Of a DNA stretch of 64,000 nucleotides, positions 54,745-64,000 are shown in pieces. A program made the translations under genes and the position numbers. The notes under the pieces were generated by a model, which ran no database searches, had not been told where the DNA came from, and saw nothing but the letters and a program-made list of their open reading frames with translations. The DNA comes from Mycobacterium sp. 141 (lineage in GTDB: Bacteria; Actinomycetota; Actinomycetes; Mycobacteriales; Mycobacteriaceae). How positions within the stretch are numbered: position 1 is the first letter of the stretch; every line of letters starts with the position of its first letter. The stretch is from positions 1 to 64,000 of the forward strand of contig NZ_KB908263.1 of assembly GCF_000382405.1 (NCBI RefSeq), written 5' to 3'.

Positions 54745-55992
54745 TCAGACTGCTGCGGTCTTGTCGCCGCTTTTGGAGGCCTGGCGGACATCGGCGGGCA
54801 CGACCGAGTTGGTCGTGTCGTCCCAATCGGCGTTCACGTTGCTGTGGTCGACCTTCTGCTGCTGGGCACGCCACCACATGTAGCCGGAGAGCGCCACCAG
54901 GATGACGAAGATGAGGCCGTCACCCACCAGAGCCGAACCGGTCAGCGTCTCGACGCCTTCGGACAACCAGAAGGACAGCGCGCCGACGACGCCGGCGGCA
55001 GGCAGGGTGACCAGCCAGGCCATAGCCATGCGCCCGGCAACCGCCCACCGCACATCGGCGCCGGGCTTACCCACACCGCTGCCCAGGATCGAACCGGTCG
55101 CGACATGGGTGGTCGACAGGGCCATGCCGGCAGCCGAAGAACTCAGGATGACCACCGCCGAGGAGGCCTCAGCCGCGAAGCCCTGCGGGGACTCGATCTC
55201 GACCAGGCCCTTGCCGAGGGTGCGGATGACGCGCCAACCGCCGATGTAGGTGCCCAAGCCGATGGCGAGTGCGCACGACAGGATGATCCAGAACGGCAAG
55301 CCATTTTCCTTCACGTCGCCGGTCAGGTGGCCGGTGGTGATGAGGGCCAGCGCGATGACACCCATGGTCTTCTGCGCATCATTGGTGCCGTGAGCCAGCG
55401 CCACCAGCGAGGCGGTGGCGATCTGCCCCCAGCGGAAGCCCTGTTCGCGACGCTTCTTCGCCACATTTCGGGTGATGCGATACACCAGCCACGTTCCGAC
55501 CGCGGCGACGATGCCCGCGATGACGGGTGAAGCGACAGCCGGGACGAGCACCTTGGAGATAACGCCGTTCCAGTTGACCCCCGCACTGCCCAGCGCCGCC
55601 AGGCCAGCCCCGATCAGACCGCCGAAGAGCGCGTGCGACGAGCTGGACGGGATACCGAAGAGCCAGGTGAGCAGGTTCCACAGGATGCCACCGATGAGGC
55701 CGGCAAAGATGATGGTGAGACCGGTCGACGAGGAGATCGACGGCAGGAGGTGGCCGGTCTTGCTGTCCTGCACCTTGACCACCGAGGTGGTCACCGTGAC
55801 CGCGACCTCGACCGACAGGAACGCACCGACCAGGTTGAGGAGGCCGGCGAGGATGACAGCCGTCTTGGGCTTGAGTGCTCCCGTGGCGATCGATGTCGCC
55901 ATGGCGTTGCCGGTGTCGTGAAAGCCGTTGGTGAAGTCGAAGGCCAGTGCCGTTGCTATCAACAACACCAGAATGATCAGCTCTGCGCTCAT
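54745..55992 (-). CDS. pitA: PiT-family low-affinity phosphate transporter
   Basis: A 415-residue inner membrane protein with about ten helices. It carries FDFTNGFHDTGNAMATSIATG and the second repeat LSTTHVATGSILGSGVG, plus LAHGTNDAQKTMG. It imports neutral metal-phosphate in symport with protons. This is the syntenic copy (Rv0545c); a second copy is at 8052. It starts the trio with its membrane partner and DUF3349 downstream. A PHO-box-like repeat lies in the divergent region upstream. Confidence 0.93.
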   Translation of the reverse strand: MSAELIILVLLIATALAFDFTNGFHDTGNAMATSIATGALKPKTAVILAGLLNLVGAFLSVEVAVTVTTSVVKVQDSKTGHLLPSISSSTGLTIIFAGLIGGILWNLLTWLFGIPSSSSHALFGGLIGAGLAALGSAGVNWNGVISKVLVPAVASPVIAGIVAAVGTWLVYRITRNVAKKRREQGFRWGQIATASLVALAHGTNDAQKTMGVIALALITTGHLTGDVKENGLPFWIILSCALAIGLGTYIGGWRVIRTLGKGLVEIESPQGFAAEASSAVVILSSSAAGMALSTTHVATGSILGSGVGKPGADVRWAVAGRMAMAWLVTLPAAGVVGALSFWLSEGVETLTGSALVGDGLIFVILVALSGYMWWRAQQQKVDHSNVNADWDDTTNSVVPADVRQASKSGDKTAAV

Positions 55993-56088
55993 GGCGCTAA
56001 TTCTGGGGGACTACCGGCAATTTTGACCAGCCGGTGCACTGCCTGAATTAACCCTCTCAACAGGCAGTTTTACTGATTCAGCGATGAG

Positions 56089-56110
56089 TTCACCGACTGT
56101 TCATCTCAGG
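56089..56110 (+). promoter_or_regulatory. PHO-box-like 11-bp direct repeats
   Basis: GTTCACCGACT and GTTCATCTCAG are consecutive 11-base units of the type bound by PhoP/RegX3 response regulators in actinobacteria. The site lies between pitA (divergent, start at 55992) and the DUF3349 gene at 56276, so phosphate control of one or both is likely. The rest of this 283-base gap shows no gene. Confidence 0.6.
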
Positions 56111-56275
56111 GCTTCAAGGTGTTTGCCAGTAGCAACGGCGAGCGGATCGCCGCGATACCGTCACTGTGACCCACAAGCCTCAGCGAATGCACCGGTCTCA
56201 GCGGCACTACCATCTAAGGCAGTCTCCGTCGCATGCCCGGGATCCTCACCCGGTTCCCCATCAGGAGTTGCTGCA

Positions 56276-56608
56276 GTGAACACCTTTCTCGCCAAGATCG
56301 CGGCTTGGCTCAAGTCCGGTTATCCCGAAGGAGTGCCCGATGCCGATCGAGTGCCGCTACTGGCTCTGCTGTCCCGGCGTCTGACCAACGAGGAGGTGAA
56401 GGCCGTCGCCCGCGACCTCATCGACCGCGGCGAGTTCGATCACGTCGACATCGGGGTGCTGATCACGCAGATCACCGACGAGCTGCCGCGGGCCGAGGAC
56501 ATCGAACGGGTGCGTGAACGCCTGGCCGCCAAGGGTTGGCCGCTCGACGATGCGCGCGACCACGAGACCGGCGAGGACTCCGCCGACGGACAAGAGGGGT
56601 CGGCATAG
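56276..56608 (+). CDS. DUF3349 protein, divergent copy upstream of menE
   Basis: A 110-residue protein with the full DUF3349 domain: FLAKIAAWLKSGYPEGVPDA, LLALLSRRLTNEEVKAVARD, and EDIERVRERLAAKGWPLDD, then an acidic tail. GTG 56276 follows AGGAG. It is the complete form of the fragment at 9507-9644, with which it shares more sequence than with the 54110 copy. The tail overlaps the open start region of menE, which probably follows in an operon. Confidence 0.87.
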   Translation: MNTFLAKIAAWLKSGYPEGVPDADRVPLLALLSRRLTNEEVKAVARDLIDRGEFDHVDIGVLITQITDELPRAEDIERVRERLAAKGWPLDDARDHETGEDSADGQEGSA

Positions 56609-57759
56609 CAATCCTGCGCCCGATCGGTGTCGGCACCACCGCGCCGCTGTTACCGGTCCTGGAGGCCGTTCTGGCCGGCCGGGACTCGGCGATCCTTCCG
56701 GTGCCCGCCGACGACGAACGCCAGGCAACGCTGCTGACAACGGCTTTACGCGCCGGTTCGCCGATCGACGACGATGTCGCGGTGGTGGTGTCGACATCGG
56801 GCACCACCGGCATCCCCAAGGGAGCCCTGCTGACCGCGTCGGCACTGCGGGCCAGCGCCGACGCGACTCACCGACGTCTGGGTGGGCCTGGGCGCTGGTT
56901 GTCGGCGCTGCCGGGCCATCACATCGCGGGGCTGCAGGTCCTGGTCCGCAGCGTCGTCGCCGGCACCACACCGGTAACCATCGCTCCGTCGTTCGATGTC
57001 GGTGATCTACCCCGCGCGGTCGCAGCGATGGGCTCCGGGCGGCGGTATGCGTCGCTGGTGGCGGTGCAGCTGGACAGGGCCCTGCGGGATGCCGAGGCGG
57101 CCGCGGCACTGGCCGCCCTGGACGCCGTCCTGATCGGCGGCGGCCCGATGCCCGCCGGGGTTGCCGAACGCGCTGCCGCAGCCGGTGTGACGGTGGTGCG
57201 CACCTACGGCATGAGTGAGACCGCGGGCGGCTGCGTCTACGACGGGGCGCCGCTGGACGGGGTGTCGGTGCGCATCGATGACGGCCGGATTCTGCTCGGC
57301 GGGGCAACGCTAGCCAAGGGGTACCGCAACCCGGTGCGGACGCAAGGAGCAATTGGCTCAAGCCCCGACCCGTTCGCCGAACCCGGCTGGTTTCGCACCG
57401 ACGACCTCGGTGTCGTGGACGACGCGGGGGTGCTGCGGGTCCTGGGCAGGGTCGACGACGCGATCAGCACAGGCGGGTTGACCGTGCTGCCGCAGCTGGT
57501 GGAATCGGCGTTGGCCACCCACCCGGCCATCGCCGAATGCGCGGTGTTCGGCGTCGCCGACGAACGCCTCGGCCAGCGGGTGGTCGCAGCGGTGGTGCTG
57601 GCCTCGGCCGCCGCCCCGCAGGTGACCGAACTGCGCGCCCACATCGCGCAGACGCTGGACCCGACGGCGGCGCCGCGCGAGATCCACGTCGTGGACGAAC
57701 TGCCCCGGCGCGGCATCGGCAAGCTCGACCGTCGGGCGTTGGCGACACGGTTCGGCTGA
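56536..57759 (+). CDS. menE: o-succinylbenzoate-CoA ligase
   Basis: An AMP-forming ligase activating o-succinylbenzoate to its CoA ester in menaquinone synthesis. The P-loop is VVVSTSGTTGIPKGALL, followed by YGMSETAGGC, WFRTDDLGVVDDAG and the C-terminal lysine in RRGIGKLDRRAL. All are present in a protein shorter than acyl-CoA ligases, as for MenE. The start is uncertain: the only canonical in-frame codon before the homologous part (from about 56611) is TTG 56536, adding 25 mostly arginine residues that overlap the previous gene. A rare start (ATC 56611 or CTG 56614) is plausible. Equivalent to Rv0542c. Confidence 0.88.
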   Translation: MAARRCARPRDRRGLRRRTRGVGIAILRPIGVGTTAPLLPVLEAVLAGRDSAILPVPADDERQATLLTTALRAGSPIDDDVAVVVSTSGTTGIPKGALLTASALRASADATHRRLGGPGRWLSALPGHHIAGLQVLVRSVVAGTTPVTIAPSFDVGDLPRAVAAMGSGRRYASLVAVQLDRALRDAEAAAALAALDAVLIGGGPMPAGVAERAAAAGVTVVRTYGMSETAGGCVYDGAPLDGVSVRIDDGRILLGGATLAKGYRNPVRTQGAIGSSPDPFAEPGWFRTDDLGVVDDAGVLRVLGRVDDAISTGGLTVLPQLVESALATHPAIAECAVFGVADERLGQRVVAAVVLASAAAPQVTELRAHIAQTLDPTAAPREIHVVDELPRRGIGKLDRRALATRFG

Positions 57760-57804
57760 GCACCCGAGCCGGCGCCAACTCGACAGCTGCTACAACGAAA
57801 CCCG

Positions 57805-58638
57805 TTACTGGGCAGGTGGTTTCAGCAGAATCACCCGGGTATAGAGCAACTGGAAGCCGCGCCGCTGCACATTCTGCTGAGATTGTGAGCCCGGAGCGGT
57901 GGTGACGACAGCGATCTCGCAGCCGGCGGCCTCGGCGTCGGCCAGCCGGGCAGCGAGCAGCGCGGCCTGCACGCCGCGGCGCCGGTAGGCCGGTGCGGTG
58001 GCAGCGCCGGTGAGCTGGGCGATCCCGTCGGCGAACCGGACGCTGCCACCGCCGGCCACCACGCCGTCGCACACCGCGATATACGCTGCGGCGCCGGCCT
58101 TTTCCATGTCACGTTCGACCCGCTCGATGACATCGCGTGGGAATTCTTCGTGGCCGGGCACCCCGACACCGTCGGGGTGGGCGAACCCATGCACCACCAC
58201 GTCCACCCACGCGTCGAGGTCGTCGGCGCGCCGGACCTCGACACCGGCCACGGCCTCCTCGGCGCCGGCCGCCGCCCGGCCGAGAACATTCTCGAATCCG
58301 GCCACCCGGTAACCGCGGCCGGTCAGCAATGCCGCAATCGCCGGATCCGCCAGCGTGGACAGCTCCACCTGGGTGGCGGCAGCGCCGCGGGCGGCCATCA
58401 TATGTTCGACCTCGCCGAGCAGCGCGGTGTCGGGCACACCATCGAAACCCAACCCCACCACCTTGTTCAGTGGCGACCGGGGTTCGGCGAAGCACGCGTA
58501 ACCGCCGGCCACCGGTACCGCGAGCACGTTCGCGCCGCGGCGACCCGCCGCGTGCGTGGCCGCGACGATCAACTGTGTCTCGGCTCGCTCGATACGGGCC
58601 GCCAGGTCGGTGCCGCAGAAGAGTACGTCGGTGTGCAC
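57805..58638 (-). CDS. GNAT family acetyltransferase
   Basis: A 277-residue protein. The C-terminal GNAT fold shows the acetyl-CoA loop TAPAYRRRGVQAALL near residue 220 and the closing FQLLYTRVILLKP. The N-terminal 130 residues are a degenerate GNAT-like half. The start is GTG 58638. It converges with menE. The substrate is unknown. Confidence 0.82.
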   Translation of the reverse strand: MHTDVLFCGTDLAARIERAETQLIVAATHAAGRRGANVLAVPVAGGYACFAEPRSPLNKVVGLGFDGVPDTALLGEVEHMMAARGAAATQVELSTLADPAIAALLTGRGYRVAGFENVLGRAAAGAEEAVAGVEVRRADDLDAWVDVVVHGFAHPDGVGVPGHEEFPRDVIERVERDMEKAGAAAYIAVCDGVVAGGGSVRFADGIAQLTGAATAPAYRRRGVQAALLAARLADAEAAGCEIAVVTTAPGSQSQQNVQRRGFQLLYTRVILLKPPAQ

Positions 58639-58768
58639 GTCGCCTACGATCTCATCTGTCTCGGACCGCTCGCCACCGAAAACTCGGGGAACGCTGTCCC
58701 GAATGGTCAGACACGCCCTGGTGACGCCCGCCTAGTGGTGTGTCCACCCACTGGTGGTTCCGCCGAAA

Positions 58769-59719
58769 TCACCAGCCGCGTTCGGCGAACCGGTGCGGTG
58801 GCGCGACATCGTCCACGTTGATGCCGGCCATTGCCTCGCCCAGCCCGCGTGACGCCTTGCTCAGCTCGTCGGGATCGTTGTAGAAGGCGGTCGCCTTGAC
58901 AATCGCAGCAGCGCGTCGGGCTGGATCCTGTGACTTGAAGATGCCCGAGCCCACGAAGACCCCTTCGGCGCCAAGCTGCATCATCATCGCCGCGTCCGCC
59001 GGCGTCGCGATACCCCCGGCGGTGAACAACGTCACGGGTAGCTTCCCGGCCCGAGCGACCTCCACCACTAGGTCATAGGGTGCTTGCAACTCCTTAGCCG
59101 CAGCGAACAACTCATCCTCCGGCAGTGATGTGAGCCGACGAATCATCCCTCCGATCGACCGCATGTGAGTTGTCGCGTTGGACACATCGCCGGTGCCAGC
59201 CTCACCCTTGGACCGGATCATTGCCGCACCTTCGGCGATACGACGCAACGCCTCGCCCAGATTGGTCGCCCCACAGACAAACGGAAGGTTGAAGGCCCAC
59301 TTGTCGATGTGGTGGGCGCAATCAGCGGGTGTCAATACTTCAGATTCATCAATGTAGTCGACACCTAGACTCTGTAGTATCTGCGCCTCAACGAAATGGC
59401 CAATTCGCGCCTTGGCCATCACCGGAATACTCACTGCCGAGACAATGCCATCGATTAGATCGGGATCACTCATCCGCGCTACACCGCCTTGCGCGCGGAT
59501 ATCGGCCGGCACGCGCTCCAAGGCCATCACCGCCACCGCGCCCGCCCCTTCCGCAATACGCGCCTGCTCAGGGGTTACCACATCCATGATGACCCCGCCC
59601 TTGAGCATCTCTGCCATACCGCGCTTCACGCGGGATGTTCCAGTCTGCGGGCCGGCCGTGCGGACAATCGGGTCCATCATGGACTCGTTGCTGACAACTC
59701 CCTGCACGTCGTGGCTCAT
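58769..59719 (-). CDS. pdxS: pyridoxal 5'-phosphate synthase subunit PdxS
   Basis: A 316-residue (beta/alpha)8 PLP synthase. Key residues are present: Asp in [13 protein letters not shown], Schiff-base Lys in VMAKARIGH near residue 100 and the second lysine in [11 protein letters not shown] near residue 168. PdxS makes PLP from ribose 5-phosphate, glyceraldehyde 3-phosphate and ammonia; the ammonia normally comes from the glutaminase PdxT, which is not encoded here. Its start overlaps the aminotransferase stop by four bases (ATGA), so the two are coupled. Probably a second pdxS besides a housekeeping copy elsewhere. Confidence 0.92.
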   Translation of the reverse strand: MSHDVQGVVSNESMMDPIVRTAGPQTGTSRVKRGMAEMLKGGVIMDVVTPEQARIAEGAGAVAVMALERVPADIRAQGGVARMSDPDLIDGIVSAVSIPVMAKARIGHFVEAQILQSLGVDYIDESEVLTPADCAHHIDKWAFNLPFVCGATNLGEALRRIAEGAAMIRSKGEAGTGDVSNATTHMRSIGGMIRRLTSLPEDELFAAAKELQAPYDLVVEVARAGKLPVTLFTAGGIATPADAAMMMQLGAEGVFVGSGIFKSQDPARRAAAIVKATAFYNDPDELSKASRGLGEAMAGINVDDVAPPHRFAERGW

Positions 59720-61047
59720 CTTGCGGCCGAAGTTAAGGCGTTGTCGAGTACCTCGAGCACTCTGTCGGCCTGATCATCCGAAATCGCCAAGGGTGGTTTG
59801 ATATGGATCGTTCCGGCCGGGTAGTGACCGAAGATAACCCCGTTGCGCATGCTCTCCTCATAAACCCTACGGCCCTGCTCGACGGCAGGCTCCTTCGTAT
59901 TCCGGTCCGTGACCAACTCCAGTGCGATCAGCAGTCCGGCTCCCCGTACGTCACCGATCAGCTGGTGACGATCGCGCAGCTCATTCAACCGCTTGAGCAT
60001 TCGATCGCCCTGACGCTCGGCCTTCGCGGGAAGATTCTCCTCCAGCATGACGTCCACGACTGCGATCCCCGCGGCGGCGGCGATCGGCGATCCCCCTTGT
60101 GTGAAGTGGTGCCAGGCTTCGGTTTCCAGCCCGCTTGGTACCAAATCATCACGAATTATGGTCGCTCCCAGCGGGATACCACCACCGATAGGTTTGGCTG
60201 TCGTGAGGATATCGGGCTCAAATCCCCATAATTCACACGACCAAACCTTCCCCGTTCTCCCCATGCCCGAAACGACCTCGTCGATGATCAACAACACACC
60301 GTGCTTTTCGCAGATGTCTTGGATGATGCTCCAGTACTCCTTTCGACACGGCATGATATTTCCGCCGACACCACTCTTGATCGGTTCGGTGATGAATGCT
60401 GCCACGTCGCCGGCAGTGGAATGTGTCAAGTGTTGATCCAGATACGTAGCACACTCGACGTCACAGCTATCGGGCTTAAGGTTGAATGGGCATCGATAGC
60501 AATACGGGGCTGGAATATGGCTGATACCCGGGTAGGTGTTGGCCCGTTCGCGAAACCATGCGTGCCCTGGCGTATTTCCGGGATCCGCGAGGCCAGCCAG
60601 TGCCAATGTCCCACCAAAATAACTGTAGTATGTCGTAACTATTTGTTTCTTGCCTGTCGTGACCATCGCAAATTTGAGCGCCGTCTCGTTTGCTTCGGAG
60701 CCGCCGCACGAAAAGTAGATCTTGCAGTTATTCCGCATTTTCCCCGGCGCAATGTCCGCTACTTTCCTGGCAAGCTCTGCGCGCGGGATGCTCACATGCC
60801 ATGTTTGTACATGGGAAATCCGCTCAACTTGATCTTTCACGGCGGCGACATACCGCGGATGTGAGTGGCCAATGTTAGCAACGTGGGCTTGAGACATGCA
60901 ATCAATGTATTCCCGCCCTTCGTTGTCGACGACTATCGATCCGTGCCCTTCGACCAGGACCAGCGGATCGTATCCCCAACCGTGAATAACATGCTTACTG
61001 TCCAGCTTTACAGCATCTTCAGTGCTCATGTCATTGATTTCCATCAT
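59716..61047 (-). CDS. class III PLP-dependent aminotransferase
   Basis: A 443-residue omega-aminotransferase-type enzyme. It has [16 protein letters not shown] near residue 110, the PLP Asp in [16 protein letters not shown] near residue 250, and the Schiff-base lysine in [14 protein letters not shown] near residue 280. A cysteine-rich loop ([20 protein letters not shown]) is found in some family members and could bind a metal. The substrate is unknown; the gene lies 93 bases after an APC amine/amino-acid permease and directly before pdxS, suggesting uptake and transamination of one amine. AT-rich codons are common. Confidence 0.9.
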   Translation of the reverse strand: MMEINDMSTEDAVKLDSKHVIHGWGYDPLVLVEGHGSIVVDNEGREYIDCMSQAHVANIGHSHPRYVAAVKDQVERISHVQTWHVSIPRAELARKVADIAPGKMRNNCKIYFSCGGSEANETALKFAMVTTGKKQIVTTYYSYFGGTLALAGLADPGNTPGHAWFRERANTYPGISHIPAPYCYRCPFNLKPDSCDVECATYLDQHLTHSTAGDVAAFITEPIKSGVGGNIMPCRKEYWSIIQDICEKHGVLLIIDEVVSGMGRTGKVWSCELWGFEPDILTTAKPIGGGIPLGATIIRDDLVPSGLETEAWHHFTQGGSPIAAAAGIAVVDVMLEENLPAKAERQGDRMLKRLNELRDRHQLIGDVRGAGLLIALELVTDRNTKEPAVEQGRRVYEESMRNGVIFGHYPAGTIHIKPPLAISDDQADRVLEVLDNALTSAAR

Positions 61048-61139
61048 TGCCTTCTCTATTTTCGAGGCTCAACTTCTCAGTCGAGTTAGGTCGATATCCT
61101 GAGGTGTTCAGATCAATTTTGACATTGAGGCCCGAGCAC

Positions 61140-62606
61140 TCAGATTGAACTGGATGTATGGTCGATATCATGATTCGACAAATCGCCTTGCCGCGGTTTG
61201 CCGACGATGAGACCGACGATGAATACGACTGGCGGTACAGCAGCGAGGGAATAGCTAACGGCTGCTGGCAGCCCGGTGATGAGGGTGAAGTGTAAAAGTG
61301 CGAGTGCGAGACAACCGACCAACAGTAGCGTCGCCGAGATCGGAGCGACGTAACAATGCCATAGACTCTTCGGGACCGCTCGTCCCCGTCGGAAGAACAG
61401 AAATATAGAAAACGATGTGACTATCAACAGCAGCATCATCCCCACGGTTCCAACGCCCGCCATCGTCCCAAAGACGTTCACCAGCGGATCGGCGTCGCTG
61501 AGCACAAAGGGAATCAGAATGACAACAGCCGTTGCTGTCTGCACCAATGATGAGAACGCGGGTGACTTGTGCTTTGGATGCACTGACGCGAATCGCTTCG
61601 GATACTCTCCGCTCAGGGCCAAGGCGTATTGATACCGGGAGATGATATTATGGAATGAGAGTACGCACGCAAATATGCTCACCATCATCAGCACATTGAC
61701 GATCTCTCGATATATGAATCCGCCATAGACATTGACGGTTGCGACCAAGAAGGCTGAGGGATTTTCTCCGGCCTTCTCGACTACATTATCGGGCCCCCAC
61801 GCTACGACAAGTGCCCAGCATGACAATGCATAGAATCCGCCGATAATGAACAGCGCTATATAAGTTGATCGAGGTATTACGCGATCTGGATCACGCGTTT
61901 CATCTCGGTATATAGCTGTCGACTCGAAGCCGATGAAACCCGTCAGCGCAAAGAGGATGGAGACCGCAATGGCGCCGGTGAATATATTGGTCGCCGAGAT
62001 TGGTGCCGCAGATATACCGTCATGGCCACCGGTGGCGAAGATGATGACGTCCAGAATGGCTACAACGGTGATCTCGAGAACCAATGCGATACCTAGGACC
62101 TTGGCACTTAGATCGATATTTCGGTATCCAAGGTAAGCGACCAGTGCTACGTAGCCGACTACATAAACCCACCATGGCAGTGATAATGATGCATTTGTGG
62201 CAAAATATTCGTGCAGGACTGCACCGCCAAAAGCATAGTTGGCAACCTGAATCGCGGTGTACGTCACTAGTGCTAGGTACGCAGTTGCTAGGCCACCGCG
62301 ACGCCCGAGACTCTCGCGAACGTAGGCGTAGAACGCGCCGGGCTTCGTCACATGGGGCGTCATTGTCACAAATCCGACGGAGAATGCAAACATGACGAGA
62401 GCAGCCACGACAAAACCTACGGGAGCGCCGGGTCCGTTGCCGCTCAGAATGGCGAGAGGAACGTTTCCGCCGACGACCGCTAATGGCGCGGCCGCCGCAA
62501 TCACCATGAAAACGATTTGCGGCGTTCCTAATTTGCCGCGCAATTTATTATCGACGCCCGCGTCGACGTTGCGACCAGAGCTTTCTGGTGTAGATGTAGA
62601 ATTCAT
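61140..62606 (-). CDS. APC superfamily amino acid/amine permease
   Basis: A 488-residue transporter with about 12 helices. APC signatures: LGTPQIVFMVIAAAAPLAVV near residue 27, then FYAYVRESLGRRGGLATAY and FIGFESTAIYRDETRDPDRV near residue 220. The N-terminal GNGPGAP loop and ALALSGEYPKRFASVHPKHKSP are typical. It likely imports the substrate of the downstream aminotransferase. The GC is lower than in the backbone. ATG 62606 has no strong ribosome site. It is probably the first gene of the permease-aminotransferase-pdxS operon. Confidence 0.9.
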   Translation of the reverse strand: MNSTSTPESSGRNVDAGVDNKLRGKLGTPQIVFMVIAAAAPLAVVGGNVPLAILSGNGPGAPVGFVVAALVMFAFSVGFVTMTPHVTKPGAFYAYVRESLGRRGGLATAYLALVTYTAIQVANYAFGGAVLHEYFATNASLSLPWWVYVVGYVALVAYLGYRNIDLSAKVLGIALVLEITVVAILDVIIFATGGHDGISAAPISATNIFTGAIAVSILFALTGFIGFESTAIYRDETRDPDRVIPRSTYIALFIIGGFYALSCWALVVAWGPDNVVEKAGENPSAFLVATVNVYGGFIYREIVNVLMMVSIFACVLSFHNIISRYQYALALSGEYPKRFASVHPKHKSPAFSSLVQTATAVVILIPFVLSDADPLVNVFGTMAGVGTVGMMLLLIVTSFSIFLFFRRGRAVPKSLWHCYVAPISATLLLVGCLALALLHFTLITGLPAAVSYSLAAVPPVVFIVGLIVGKPRQGDLSNHDIDHTSSSI

Positions 62607-63999
62607 CGTTAAGTTTGGGTATGGCGGCTCGACGGCTTTGGCCTTCCCCTTCTCCTCTCAATTACTACGCTGTCCCAACCGATTTCGGTACCTGTAACTG
62701 TTAGTTCGCCTATTAGGCACGTGCATCCATTCGGCTTGAGGCCGGCGTATACACCCCCCGTCCTACTACGTCCCAGAGGTGACTTACGCAGGGCACGAAG
62801 TCCCCGCCAGGTGCGCGGATAGGGCGCAAGCTTTGGTAGCTGAGGTCCGCCGATCGGTGACCGTTGCCGTGAGCCGCCGGGGTAGCGGTGACTGATTTGG
62901 TGCTGTGCTCGTCGGTGTTCACCGCGTAGACGGAAGAGCCAGGCACAGCGGGGTGAATCGAGCCGGTTTGGAAAGCACCACCGCTGTCGGCGATACCGTC
63001 GATTCGGGCGGGTACGGTCTTCGCCGAGTCGACGGGGCACCGCGTGTCGAAAGATTGCGAAGTCGAATGGTGATGGTGGCGTGGGATTGCCATACTGACG
63101 AGTCTGTTCGTCCGACGTTGCAACGTAGTTGCGTTTTCGCTTGTGATCGCAAAATTGGCTACCCATGTACCATTCCTGGCCGGTCGATACGCCGCAGGTC
63201 CTCGGCCTTCCTACGACGGCGTCCCCGTCGCGGTGGCCTGCCGGGTCTCGAGATTCACCTACCCAGGCGTTCCGCATCTGGCGCAAAGCAAGCCCGTTGC
63301 AGCGGGATCGGGGCGCGACGCACACCTGGACGACGCCCCCGCCGCGACATCTATGCCGACGATTGCGCGATTCGTTCGGCCCACCGGTTGTACCTGCCAC
63401 TTGAGGGACTTTCGTGGCTTGGTGTCGAGTAGGTCGGCAACCGCCACAAGATGCCCGATAGCCTGCTGCGGCAAGACTCCTCCCGTCGGGACGTACTGAC
63501 GCAGGAGGCTATTCGCGTCCTCGTTACTGCCACGCCGCGGCGTAGGCGTTCGGTCATACGAGTGGAGATTCATGTTGGTCGCAGCGCTTGAGGCAGACGA
63601 CAAAACCGTCGACGCTCGAACACCACGCCGCTCCGACAAGTCGAGGCGTTGTGACGACCGGTTGAATCCGCCCAACTTCGGCGACGAAAGCTGTTATAGG
63701 CACTGTTGCACAACGGTTTAAGGGCATCGATAGAACGGGTCGGTGCGGAGCCAACGCTGCCATGGAGTCGGTCTTCGTCCTTCCTGCAATGCACCGGCCT
63801 CGACGGGCCAAAGATAGGCGATGATTGCCGGGGCAGGTGAAAGCCTGGCCGAGTTTGAAGGGAGTCGAGGTAGCGCAAGCTTGCTAGCAAATACGTTTAG
63901 GCACATATCAACTGGACCATGTTTCAGTCTCGTCGACCGTGGCGCAGACGTTCCTCGCGGGCTGCCTTGAATGTATGAGCGGGACTCTTGATGGACTGT
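62607..63999. other. terminal accessory stretch without a convincing intact gene
   Basis: About 1.4 kb of mixed composition in which all six frames give only short or arginine/proline-rich translations. It contains an IS30-type fragment (63394-63555), a possible IS6-like end (GGCACTGTTGCA) at 63699, and several short dyads. It looks like decayed mobile DNA or a boundary of an inserted segment. Its upstream part (62607-62900) could hold the promoter of the permease operon. Confidence 0.5.
63394..63555 (-). pseudogene. IS30-family transposase C-terminal fragment
   Basis: A translated stretch of about 54 residues matches the end of IS30 transposases: RRGSNEDANSLLRQYVPTGG (usual form RGSNENTNGLLRQYFPKG), then a helix and NxRPRKxLGW-like TKPRKSLKW. 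Part of the catalytic DDE region should precede it, but no such sequence is found at 63555-63900, so only the tail remains. It is dead DNA left by a transposition or recombination event. Confidence 0.65.
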
Positions 64000-64000
64000 A

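Noticed and set aside
62609..63400. A 263-codon minus-strand frame at the right end
   Set aside because: Arg/Pro-rich with no motif, overlapping other equally poor frames; treated as non-coding debris.
63699..63719. An intact IS6-family element
   Set aside because: Only a 12-base resemblance to one end, no transposase frame and no second end in the window.

Overview
The window looks like a chromosome segment of a rapidly growing mycobacterium (Mycolicibacterium-type). The evidence is high GC with a strong third-position bias, many GTG and TTG starts, an MmpS/MmpL pair, mycobacterial DUF4333, DUF3349, DUF7159-like and GjpA-like proteins, an F420-dependent reductase family member, and a 22.6-57.8 kb backbone whose gene content matches the Rv0542c-Rv0566c neighbourhood of M. 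tuberculosis. The assignments rest on motif reading and remembered synteny; no search was run.

Layout. 1-5.6 kb: a partial von Willebrand A protein, then a compact operon of a DUF4333 lipoprotein, a membrane-anchored PQQ-type propeller and a polytopic membrane protein. 5.8-8.0 kb: a damaged Ro60/TROVE gene with a tRNA-like RNA candidate just upstream, and a damaged EamA exporter. 8.0-11.4 kb: a PiT phosphate transporter with its small membrane partner, a truncated DUF3349 gene, and a TetR regulator with an alpha/beta-hydrolase-fold protein. 11.5-16.7 kb: a visibly lower-GC island encoding a class I lanthipeptide-type pathway (split LanB, unusual precursor, LanC). 16.7-22.5 kb: large membrane, repeat-rich and secreted proteins, including a GjpA-like porin behind two IdeR-like boxes, and tRNA-Tyr.

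22.6-46.6 kb: yajQ, an ArsR/MFS pair, gpsA, htpX, then a prenyl-diphosphate and menaquinone block: grcC1, menJ, menG, menD, a bpoC-like hydrolase, menC and menB, with menE at 56.5-57.8 kb. These cover naphthoquinone ring formation, side-chain synthesis, methylation and side-chain reduction; menA and menF are not in the window. Interspersed are a mannosyltransferase (mgtA-like), a CobW GTPase, a fadD8-like ligase, an amidohydrolase and an Eis-like acetyltransferase. 46.6-49.3 kb: a two-gene SufB/SufC system, whose leaderless-looking promoter carries an IdeR-like box, and a TetR gene. 49.4-56.6 kb: MmpS/MmpL, SDR, VOC, then a second, intact PiT-membrane partner-DUF3349 trio with a divergent DUF3349 and a PHO-box-like repeat.

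57.8-64 kb: a GNAT protein, then an accessory operon (APC permease, class III aminotransferase, PdxS) with mixed, partly lower GC. The last 1.4 kb has no convincing intact gene and holds an IS30-family transposase fragment. The most unusual items are the lanthipeptide locus with a mid-chain cysteine cluster in its precursor, the tRNA-like element next to a decayed Ro gene, and the iron-box-linked minimal SufBC pair.
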